Shown here: one piece after another, positions 1 through 6,542 of the stretch
Layout: every line of letters begins with the position of its first letter
Numbering within the stretch: the stretch's first letter is position 1
NCBI GenBank assembly: GCA_049582005.1
Contig: JBAUTB010000093.1
Location: forward strand, 1 to 15,162
Source of the DNA: Sivonenia sp049582005
GTDB lineage: Bacteria; Cyanobacteriota; Cyanobacteriia; Gloeobacterales; PMM-0068
Reading direction: 5' to 3'
Length of the DNA stretch: 15,162 bases
Made by a program: the position numbers and the translations under genes
The notes under the pieces: generated by a model
Told to the model about the DNA's origin: nothing
Database searches by the model: none
The model's input: the letters and a program-made list of their open reading frames with translations, nothing else

Positions 1-29
1 CATGACAAACTTACCCCTCTCCTGTCATG
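1..29. repeat. Short inverted repeat at left edge, possible displaced porin terminator
   Basis: Seven-base perfect arms (CATGACA at 1-7, TGTCATG at 23-29) enclose a 15-base loop, and the stem may continue beyond the window edge. No gene is visible in 1-179. Before the insertion sequence arrived, this stretch would have lain just downstream of the porin stop codon. The hairpin could therefore be the old 3' end of the porin transcript. It has no strong T-run, so the terminator role is a guess. Confidence 0.25.
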
Positions 30-179
30 AGTATTCCTTTACTGTGACTTTTTTCAGTAGCAGAAGGGGGTTCAACGTTTATCGCAACTTTTTCGCCCAC
101 CTAATTTCAGGGTTTTCACGGACTAAAAGGTTAATTTTTATGAGTTTATCTTGATGATAGAGCAAGGTGCTTTTATTTA

Positions 180-194
180 GTCGTCCCTGAAAAA
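180..194 (+). repeat. Left terminal inverted repeat of the IS
   Basis: GTCGTCCCTGAAAAA; it pairs perfectly with 1593-1607 and diverges afterwards (TCGG here against ATAT at the other end). Confidence 0.85.
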
Positions 195-207
195 TCGGAT
201 ATTGGGC

Positions 208-1500
208 TCAAGCCTGAGGTTGTAGCTTGAGCAGCGGAGCAGAACAGAAAAAGCGGTAGAGTTTGCGCAGATTGAATCCGCAACCCGATAGCAAAGCATT
301 CATCCGGTCCCCTAGCGGACCGCGCAGAAAATTGCGCTGCATCCGATGTTCCTGCTTGCTATGGCCAATGACCGGTTCAATGGCACTACGCCGTCTGAGT
401 AAGCGTTTGCGTTTGCTATCCAGGTTGCGTCGGCCTGTCGTGAAAACCTCCACATCCGAGGGATGATGCGCGGTTCCGCGAAACCCTTTGTCCACAAAGG
501 CCTGGGTTGGTCTAACAGCAGTGAGTTGTTCCACTTGCGTGAGCGCTGGGCAGAGGGTTGTGCCATCGTAGGGATTGCCATGCTTGGCATCGATGCCCAC
601 TATCCAGTTGCTTTGATTAGTCGTGACCACCACGACTTTGCAGCCGAATTCGTAGGGCTTGTGGACTTTGCCCTTGGCAATACACTCCACTTCTGGCGCA
701 TGCATACTGTAGAGTTTTCCAGACTGATGGCGCTGTTGCTGATGAATTCGCTTAGCACGCTCCAGGAGAACCCGAAAGGCTTCTGGCACCTGCTCTAGTT
801 TCCGTTCCAGGTCGCGGATGACCCGCCCCAAGTACGTCTTCAGCTTGCGTGTCTGTTTTTGGGCGCGCTGTCCTTGGCGCGCCGCAGCATAGCGACTTTG
901 CTGAAATAACGCTCGTTTGCCCAAGCGCACGTAGCTTTGACGCAGTTTGACCTGAGAGGTGCGCGCTAAGCGAACCAGCGCTCGTCGGGCTTTGTCATAC
1001 AATCGTGCATCCGTCGGAAAGGCGATGGCCTTCTCCTGCACGGTTGTATCCACGTTCACGGTTTTAATCTCCTTGGATTTGAGCGCTTGTTGTTGGGTGG
1101 CCGCACGCAATACTTGCTTGAGCAGTTTCTCTACGCCCTCAGGACCAACCCGTTGTCGCCATTTGACCAGACTGGTCGGATGACAGGGCAACTCGTGTTG
1201 AAAAGATTCTTCTCCACAAAAGTATTGCCAGTAGGGATTTTCGACCCATTTACTGACGACGGTTTCATCACTCTCGTCGTACAACGCCTTCAAGTAATGC
1301 AGTCCGACCATCAAGCGAACAGGCAAACTTGGTCGTCCGGCTTCCCCGCTGGGAACAGGGCCAAATTGTTGCTCAAAGTATTGCCAGTCGATGGACTCAG
1401 TGAGCTTGACCAAGGGATGTTGCAGATTCAGTTGATGAGCTAAAAACAGCCCATCCCTTCTAGAAGTCTCAGGCTGATTGGGCGTTGGGGGAGTACTCAT
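208..1500 (-). CDS. IS5-family DDE transposase, 430 aa
   Basis: Catalyses excision and insertion of the surrounding element. The N-terminal part (about residues 30-130) is the DUF772-type region of IS5-family transposases, with the familiar RPSLPVRLMVGLHYLK and ENPYWQYFCG stretches. The catalytic DDE triad can be placed at D151 (VNVDTTVQ), D337 (FVDKGFRG) and E375 (SAIEPVIGHSK). Residues 160-260 are rich in Arg, Lys and Gln and look like a helical insertion between the first and second catalytic aspartates. The ATG start at 1498-1500 lies 107 bases inside the right end, preceded by GGTGA. The TGA stop is 28 bases from the left end. The full length and intact triad suggest a functional enzyme. 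The IS5 family is a confident call; the subgroup is not resolved. Confidence 0.92.
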   Translation of the reverse strand: MSTPPTPNQPETSRRDGLFLAHQLNLQHPLVKLTESIDWQYFEQQFGPVPSGEAGRPSLPVRLMVGLHYLKALYDESDETVVSKWVENPYWQYFCGEESFQHELPCHPTSLVKWRQRVGPEGVEKLLKQVLRAATQQQALKSKEIKTVNVDTTVQEKAIAFPTDARLYDKARRALVRLARTSQVKLRQSYVRLGKRALFQQSRYAAARQGQRAQKQTRKLKTYLGRVIRDLERKLEQVPEAFRVLLERAKRIHQQQRHQSGKLYSMHAPEVECIAKGKVHKPYEFGCKVVVVTTNQSNWIVGIDAKHGNPYDGTTLCPALTQVEQLTAVRPTQAFVDKGFRGTAHHPSDVEVFTTGRRNLDSKRKRLLRRRSAIEPVIGHSKQEHRMQRNFLRGPLGDRMNALLSGCGFNLRKLYRFFCSAPLLKLQPQA

Positions 1501-1592
1501 TTCACCAGCTTTAGCCCTTGAAGCCGATATTTCTGGTAATTTTATCTCAGCTTTTTTTGCCTGAAACCCCTTTCCTGGTTATATCTGGATAT

Positions 1593-1607
1593 TTTTTCAG
1601 GGACGAC
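1593..1607 (-). repeat. Right terminal inverted repeat of the IS
   Basis: Reverse complement of 180-194, perfect over 15 bases. The porin stop codon begins four bases further on. Confidence 0.85.
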
Positions 1608-1610
1608 TAA

Positions 1611-3668
1611 CTAGAATAAATACACAGCCCGCACAGTCCCTACAAACAACGAAGGATTACCATTGATATTTCCTGGTTGGGAAATAAATAGCAGATCCGG
1701 CGTGATTGTCATCCGGTCATTTACCCGGAAACTATAGTAAGCTTCGATATCTGTCTCTGTGCCATTATTCAAAAGAGGCAAAAAGTAATTCCCGCTAATC
1801 GATGTCCTCGTTGAACGTGGCGGTTGCCCCACCGAAATACCGCCAATATTACCCTGTGCAAAGAGGTCTGGGAAAGAAAAGCCGAACTGCCAAGTAGTGG
1901 CATCAAAATTAAACGTATCTTTGTTGCTACCATTAAGACCGACCCCATTACCTGTGAACTGTAAAGTACTGGAACCAAAGCCATAGCGACCAAAAATAGC
2001 TACATTCGGACTAATTGCCCACTCCGCATTCACTCCAAAATTGTTACTTTGCAGATTATCGCTAGCTGCAAAAACAGGAAAGTTCCCACCCCCAATAGAA
2101 GGAAATAGAGGACGGTCTCCTGCAACCCCTGCTAGAAAATTCCGAATAAAGCGGGAATACTGCAAGCGAATCGCAGAAGTTTGAGAAGGTAAGAATTCAA
2201 GTTCAGTAGCGAGTGTTGTACTACCTCCTGTAATCCCAGCATTACCATATCCAAAAGAAGAACCCCCATCTGCTGCAATATAAGATGCTCTCCAAAAAAA
2301 TTGAGGAGAAATATTCCAATCAAAACCAAAGCCAGGTCCTGCAAAACCAATGTCCTGGTTAACAAAAGCTCCAGTAGTAGCATTGATAATTGGTAGCGCA
2401 ACCGTGCGGGTAATCAATTGGTTTTTAAGCAAACTAGTAGCTGAAAAGTCCACTTCTTCGTTACTAGCATAGCTATTGTTATCAATCAACTCAAAGAGTT
2501 GCAGACGAGGGCCGACATAGAAGCGGAATTTATCTCCAAATAGAGGGGTTACGTATCGAACCTTGTCGAAGGAAACGTTAGCGCTACCGTTAGTCTGAAC
2601 AGGGTTAGTAGAACCATCGGCCGTGCCCGCATAGAACAAACTACCCGGGGCAACAGTGGCTGAGCCGTTCCCAAAAGTATAAGAAGTATCATGGCCTGTA
2701 ACGCCACTTAAGCGAATTAAGAGTTCATCCTTGCCTCTGAAGGTGGAACGAAAATTCAAACGGGTTCGGCCCACAAAAGTAACATTAGCCGCAGAGCCTG
2801 GGACTGAAGTGGCTCTAACGCCACCTGTAGGGGAATTAGAACAAGCTCTATCAAGGCTGCCTGGAGTAGTAGTAGTTACCACACCTGTGGGGACAAATGG
2901 ACCAGGATCGATAAACGGGCCCGTGGGCACTGTGGCAGGATTATCAGGAATAAATGTGCCACTAGGCCCTAAGCTTCCAGCAACGGTGACGGGAGGAACA
3001 AAAAGAATATTAGAAAGCAAAGAGAAGGTAACGGTTCCACGCGTAGTCGAGGTAGTGGTTGAGCAACCCACAGGATCAAAAGTACTACCTGTCAGTGCTC
3101 CAAACGCACCCCCGTAGGTTACATCTCCACCTGCACTGCCTCCGGTAAGAGCCATCACTACCGAACCGTCTAATTTAGTGGTAGTAGAAAATTGCTGGGC
3201 TTCCAGTTCCTTGGTTTTAGCTTCTAAGGCTTCGGTTCTACCTCTCAAAGCCACTAATTCAGACTTAAATTCTTCTTGTAAGCGTTGGACAACGGCCAGG
3301 TCTTCTTTTGTCGCCAGCGGAGCACTGGCGGCGGCGAGTTGTTCCCCTATCTTGTCCAAGCAAGAATTCAAACCTGCCGCAAATTCATAACGACTTAAGG
3401 GTCGATTGCCTAAGTATTTCTTACTAGGATAGCCTTCAATGCAACCATAGCGTTCCACGAGAGATTTGAGGGATTGAAAGGCCCAAGTATTGGGATCTAC
3501 ATCTGTTAATTCTGAGATAGAAGACACCTGAGCTACGCTATCCCCAGAATTCATCATGCTAGATACAGAAGTGTCAGGAGCCGCTAATAGTGGAGAGGCA
3601 AAAATACTCAGGGATAAGGACCCAGAAAGTCCTAAGAAATAGGCAAAGTTTAATCGTGTACCCCACAT
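1611..3668 (-). CDS. SLH-domain OprB-type outer-membrane porin (iron uptake porin family), 685 aa
   Basis: Outer-membrane beta-barrel porin of the cyanobacterial SLH-OprB type, which passes inorganic ions and small solutes and anchors the outer membrane to the cell wall. Order of parts: signal peptide 1-30 (cut after LLAA), SLH domain about 49-108 (WAFQSLKSLVERYGCIEGYP, then RYEFAAGLNSCLD), coiled coil 121-158 (LQEEFKSELVALRGR), then the barrel from about 162 (STTTKLDGSVVMAL) to a terminal Phe, the usual barrel end signal. The SLH has the two cysteines (C76, C103) common in this family. Unusual is a Gly/Pro/Thr/Val-rich insert at about 175-293, with C202 and C276 on either side, which makes the protein longer than the usual 520-600 residues. 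GAGGAG lies ten bases before the ATG. It is the last gene of the minus-strand run, and its 3' end is capped by the IS. Family is certain; iron specificity is taken from the family name only. Confidence 0.93.
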   Translation of the reverse strand: MWGTRLNFAYFLGLSGSLSLSIFASPLLAAPDTSVSSMMNSGDSVAQVSSISELTDVDPNTWAFQSLKSLVERYGCIEGYPSKKYLGNRPLSRYEFAAGLNSCLDKIGEQLAAASAPLATKEDLAVVQRLQEEFKSELVALRGRTEALEAKTKELEAQQFSTTTKLDGSVVMALTGGSAGGDVTYGGAFGALTGSTFDPVGCSTTTSTTRGTVTFSLLSNILFVPPVTVAGSLGPSGTFIPDNPATVPTGPFIDPGPFVPTGVVTTTTPGSLDRACSNSPTGGVRATSVPGSAANVTFVGRTRLNFRSTFRGKDELLIRLSGVTGHDTSYTFGNGSATVAPGSLFYAGTADGSTNPVQTNGSANVSFDKVRYVTPLFGDKFRFYVGPRLQLFELIDNNSYASNEEVDFSATSLLKNQLITRTVALPIINATTGAFVNQDIGFAGPGFGFDWNISPQFFWRASYIAADGGSSFGYGNAGITGGSTTLATELEFLPSQTSAIRLQYSRFIRNFLAGVAGDRPLFPSIGGGNFPVFAASDNLQSNNFGVNAEWAISPNVAIFGRYGFGSSTLQFTGNGVGLNGSNKDTFNFDATTWQFGFSFPDLFAQGNIGGISVGQPPRSTRTSISGNYFLPLLNNGTETDIEAYYSFRVNDRMTITPDLLFISQPGNINGNPSLFVGTVRAVYLF

Positions 3669-3723
3669 AATAGTTCAACTCCTCACGATTTTGGATGCAT
3701 CGTAGCAAAGCAAAATGAAAATG

Positions 3724-3745
3724 AATTCTCATAATGTTGAGAATT
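3724..3745. promoter_or_regulatory. 8-bp perfect dyad upstream of the porin, candidate operator
   Basis: AATTCTCA at 3724-3731 and TGAGAATT at 3738-3745 are perfect inverted copies around a six-base centre, 56-77 bases upstream of the porin ATG. The neighbouring plus-strand sequence GAAAATGAATTCTCATAAT is AT-rich and loosely Fur-box-like, but matches the classical 19-base consensus at only about half the positions. A binding site for a dimeric regulator is plausible; its identity is open. Confidence 0.35.
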
Positions 3746-3751
3746 TGATCT

Positions 3752-3782
3752 AGAGAATACCCATTTAAAATGGATATTCTCT
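3752..3782 (-). terminator. 13-bp hairpin between the FHA gene and the porin
   Basis: Arms 3752-3764 and 3770-3782 enclose a five-base loop. Twelve of 13 pairs are Watson-Crick. The thirteenth (C3760 against A3774 on the plus strand) becomes a G-U pair only in minus-strand RNA, so the stem is fully paired in the transcript of the surrounding genes. It begins at the FHA stop codon. There is no U-run after the stem, so it may be a 3'-end stabiliser, a processing site or a leaky terminator that lowers read-through into the porin. Confidence 0.5.
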
Positions 3783-4539
3783 ACATGAGCTTATCCATCT
3801 GAAATTCACCTTCACTGGTAATCAACCATTCCTCTAGCTCAAATCGGAAACAGACCTTATTATCCTGTCCCAAACAAATGATATCTCCTGGTTTCAAGGG
3901 GAAGCCTGGGGGAGAATCTGGATCCACAGATTCTCCATTCAAATAAGTTCCGTTGCTACTACCTGCATCTTCTAAGAAATAGGATCTTCCTTTAGCTTTT
4001 AGCATGGCGTGCACCCGAGAGACAATGCTGACAGAGGGTAGAGAAGATACATCTATCTCCGGAGGATGTTTCTCATTCGGTCTACCAATATAAACAATAG
4101 ACTTCCCAAGCGGAACTCTTAATCGTTGATCGGTTCCCATATGAACCAGAACCGCTTGGGTTTGCTGCCGAACCGTACTAGAAGCATTAGATAAGATCTG
4201 GGCTTGAGTAGAAGGAGATTTGGGTATTGGAGGAGGAAGAGGAGGAATACCCTTTTGAGTCAGTTCAATCTGCTTTCTTCGAAAGACCACAAGGAAATTA
4301 CTTTTTGTAACCCTCTCCCCAAAAGCATCCGATAAGATCTGCCATAATTTGGCCCCGATCGATTTGATATATTCAGCATCATAGCCAGCTTTTTCCGCAA
4401 TTTCCGAATAGGACTTACCTTCCCAGCACTGACAAAATACAATTTCTTGAATATTAGTCAGCTTTGCTGGAGTCAGCATGGTATCGATGATAACCAGGGC
4501 CTGTTCAATCGTTATGCTTGTTGGATATCCTGACTCCAT
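3781..4539 (-). CDS. HTH (vMAP-type)-FHA domain protein, 252 aa
   Basis: Probable cytoplasmic phosphothreonine-binding regulator. Residues 8-92 form the N-terminal helix-turn-helix-like domain seen in many cyanobacterial signalling and vWA-MoxR-associated proteins (IEQALVIIDTML, CWEGKSYSEIAEKAGYDAEYIKSIG, LWQILSDAFGERVTK). A Pro/Ser/Gln linker spans about 97-125. An FHA domain covers about 140-235, with the ligand-binding residues in place: GR at 152-153, SRVH at 174-177 and SSNGTYLNG at 194-202. No membrane segment or signal peptide is visible. The ATG start is preceded by no clear Shine-Dalgarno sequence. The gene lies downstream of a Ser/Thr kinase operon on the same strand. FHA domains are the standard readers of such kinases, so a kinase-reader pair is likely (inference). 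The HTH domain may bind protein rather than DNA. Confidence 0.85.
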   Translation of the reverse strand: MESGYPTSITIEQALVIIDTMLTPAKLTNIQEIVFCQCWEGKSYSEIAEKAGYDAEYIKSIGAKLWQILSDAFGERVTKSNFLVVFRRKQIELTQKGIPPLPPPIPKSPSTQAQILSNASSTVRQQTQAVLVHMGTDQRLRVPLGKSIVYIGRPNEKHPPEIDVSSLPSVSIVSRVHAMLKAKGRSYFLEDAGSSNGTYLNGESVDPDSPPGFPLKPGDIICLGQDNKVCFRFELEEWLITSEGEFQMDKLM

Positions 4540-4544
4540 AGGGG

Positions 4545-4647
4545 CAGAAAACTCTCTCGTGAGACCTTAATACATGGCAAACCAAGAATTCTGCTGACAA
4601 GTACACAATAGTTTATACTCCAAACAGGTTGTATCAGAAAACTCTCT
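4545..4647 (-). promoter_or_regulatory. Pair of 13-bp direct repeats in the 128-bp gap before the FHA gene
   Basis: CAGAAAACTCTCT occurs at 4545-4557, directly in front of the FHA start codon, and again at 4635-4647, exactly 90 bases away, just after the end of the 624-residue gene. On the minus strand a TATAAA box lies between the copies (with TTCTGA 16 bases upstream, overlapping the far repeat), so this gap may hold an internal promoter with two regulator sites. A run of seven T follows the 624-residue gene but has no convincing stem. Confidence 0.35.
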
Positions 4648-4667
4648 TCCAAAAAAAGTCTTTAGAA

Positions 4668-6542
4668 TCATTGACGGTCAACAAAGATGAGGCGTAGTGG
4701 GCTCAGGGCATAAAAAGCGGGTAGATCGCCAGCCGGAAGCACTGTGATTTTAAAATCGTAGTTGCCCCCCAAGATTGGATTGCGAATACCCTGCACTTCA
4801 ACGGTCATTGAACTCCCTGGAGGGACGGCATCTTTGAGTTTGATATCAAATTCTGGGCCATTCAAATCGGCTTTCTGAATTTCGATAGGATTGTTATTAG
4901 CAAGAACCCGGATATTTCCTGGGCTGGGCGGAACAATGCTCTCAGGGAATTCTAATAAAAATTCGCCGACGCCTCGATTCGCCTCACGCGGTATATCGAC
5001 GGTGAAGCGGTAGGTAGCATTCAAACTACGGGTGACGCGGAGGGAAGAAGATGCTCCCGTCGCCCGGGGAATCCCTTCTATATTAAAGAAAGTAGGAATT
5101 TGCAAATCAAAAGGCTCATCAGACTCTGTTATAACTTGAGCAATGGTCAAGTCTTCTATCGCCTCTGCTTTACTATTGCTATCCTCCGCCACGCTTTTGA
5201 GCTGATAAGAACGTCCAGGGATGAGGTCCGCAGTTTCTTGCCCTGAAAGACCTCCTTGATAGATCCCATTCCCTTTAGCCATCAAAGTAATAGTTTTGAC
5301 AAGGGTATCCTTATCCAAAAGTTGAGTTGAAAGAGTTACCTCCTCTGGTTGTGAAGCGGTGACTATCGTTTCCACATTTAAAGATTGTCCCGGAATAATT
5401 TGGCCACTGGTTTGATCTGAAAAAGCGATTTGGATAGGAATAGAAGTCTGGGTTGCAATCGGTTCAGATGGAACTTCAATAGATTTTACATCCGGTCGTT
5501 GCAGGATTTCTGGTGGTTTATTTTCAGGAGTAACTTTTTCTGTTGGCTCTACGGCTGGTGTTTTCGTGTCAGGAGCAGAAACTTTATCGGATGCTACTTC
5601 CGGTGGTTTAGTTTCTGATGGTGGAGGAATTTTTCCCTGAGTTTCTGGTTTAGATTGACCGGGCTTAGTCTCGACTGGAGGCATCTGGGGAGTTCTACTG
5701 GATGGCTTTTTTGCCGGGGGTTTAGTCTGTTCAGGCTTAATGGCAATGGTGATCGGGGCTATTTGCACCCCTTGCCGAACCGTACCAAACAGTTCACCAT
5801 CACTGACAATGGTTCGCAGACTGTAGCTTTTCTGAGGATTGAGTCTGCTGGTCACATCAGGTCCGAAGGTGGTGGTGTAGAAGTTTTTCCCTTTTTGGCG
5901 GACCGCTACGAGCACTTTTTCTCCTTCTAAAAGCTGGATCGTAGCCTGCGTTTTAGCGGGCGCTTCATCTTTCACCTGTACCGAAACTTTCAGGGGTTGA
6001 CCGGGCTGGACTTTTCGACTGGTGCTCCGGTCGAACTGTGGGCGTGGTGCTCTGTTGGGGGGCGGAGCTGTCGGGGTGATCGGGGTAGAAGGTTTGGTGA
6101 CAACCGTGGGGTTAGGGGTTTCCAGGGCGTATACCTGAACCTTTTTGAAGTAATCCGCCAAGGTCATCTTTCCCGTAGCCATGGAAATCAAGAGGGGTGC
6201 AGAGATATCCGTACCCCAAGGCTTAGATTGCACACCCAGATTGCCTCGAAATAGAGGCTGATAGCGCAGGACAATCAGTGCTGCCTGAGTCGAAGTTTTT
6301 TGAAATAGTGGTTTACTTTCCGGTCCTCCTTTCTGCGCTTGCAATAACCAACGTCGCTCTTCTTCGGTTAATAGTCGGTAGGGCCCATAGGATCCCAAGC
6401 GGCCATCCTGGTCTAGGCTTTGGGTAATGCTGGTAGCTTTTATGTCTGCTTGAGCGGGAGTGATTCCAGTGAGGGCCAAACTAAGAGCAAGACCGAAGGA
6501 GAACAATTTGGGCATGGATTTCGACGGGAGTTTCAATTTCAT
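4668..6542 (-). CDS. Exported multidomain protein with conserved N-module, two Ig-like repeats and C-terminal DUF2808-like domain, 624 aa
   Basis: Third of three exported paralogues; function unknown. Parts in order: signal peptide 1-32 (AQA-D), family-specific N-terminal module about 37-134 (YGPYRLLTEEERRWLL, FQKTSTQAALIVLRY, MATGKMTLADYFKK), Pro-rich linker 143-166, beta-sandwich-like repeat 168-262 (FDRST, GQPLKVSVQVKDE, LEGEKV, SDGELFG), a long Pro/Lys/Glu/Thr linker 265-366, a second beta repeat 368-470 (IAFSDQTSGQIIPGQSL, LLDKDTLV, PGRSYQLKS), and a DUF2808-like domain 479-620 (IPTFFN, ATYRFTVDIP, LEFPE, VLPAGDLPA). There is no transmembrane helix beyond the signal, so a periplasmic or cell-surface location is expected. 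Its ATG overlaps the TGA of the upstream paralogue as ATGA, which implies translational coupling. The disordered linker is twice as long as the one in the 711-residue paralogue. The domain reading is firm for the shared blocks; the DUF2808 label rests on resemblance. Confidence 0.85.
   Translation of the reverse strand: MKLKLPSKSMPKLFSFGLALSLALTGITPAQADIKATSITQSLDQDGRLGSYGPYRLLTEEERRWLLQAQKGGPESKPLFQKTSTQAALIVLRYQPLFRGNLGVQSKPWGTDISAPLLISMATGKMTLADYFKKVQVYALETPNPTVVTKPSTPITPTAPPPNRAPRPQFDRSTSRKVQPGQPLKVSVQVKDEAPAKTQATIQLLEGEKVLVAVRQKGKNFYTTTFGPDVTSRLNPQKSYSLRTIVSDGELFGTVRQGVQIAPITIAIKPEQTKPPAKKPSSRTPQMPPVETKPGQSKPETQGKIPPPSETKPPEVASDKVSAPDTKTPAVEPTEKVTPENKPPEILQRPDVKSIEVPSEPIATQTSIPIQIAFSDQTSGQIIPGQSLNVETIVTASQPEEVTLSTQLLDKDTLVKTITLMAKGNGIYQGGLSGQETADLIPGRSYQLKSVAEDSNSKAEAIEDLTIAQVITESDEPFDLQIPTFFNIEGIPRATGASSSLRVTRSLNATYRFTVDIPREANRGVGEFLLEFPESIVPPSPGNIRVLANNNPIEIQKADLNGPEFDIKLKDAVPPGSSMTVEVQGIRNPILGGNYDFKITVLPAGDLPAFYALSPLRLIFVDRQ

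Larger units (their letters stand above)
180..1607 (-). mobile_element. Intact IS5-type insertion sequence (about 1.43 kb)
   Basis: One transposase gene is bounded by perfect 15-base terminal inverted repeats: GTCGTCCCTGAAAAA at 180-194 and its reverse complement at 1593-1607. The dinucleotide TA flanks both ends (178-179 and 1608-1609), compatible with a TA target duplication. No longer direct repeat is present: the outer bases read TTAG on the left and CTAA on the right, which only extends the palindrome, so the exact edges may shift by one to three bases. The reading frame and both ends look intact, so the copy could be recent and active. It abuts the porin stop codon at 1611-1613 without damaging the porin. 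Confidence 0.85.

Noticed and set aside
177..1610. Four-base target duplication at the IS
   Set aside because: The outer bases are TTAG and CTAA, which are reverse complements and not direct repeats, so only a two-base TA duplication can be supported.
2731..3117. Plus-strand 128-codon open frame opposite the porin
   Set aside because: It is the mirror of the low-complexity Gly/Pro/Thr insert of the porin; it has no start signal and no family resemblance, and it lies wholly inside a confidently coding gene.
3714..3745. Fur box upstream of the porin
   Set aside because: The AT-rich dyad looks tempting with an iron-uptake porin downstream, but only about half of the consensus positions match, so it is recorded as a dyad of unknown regulator.
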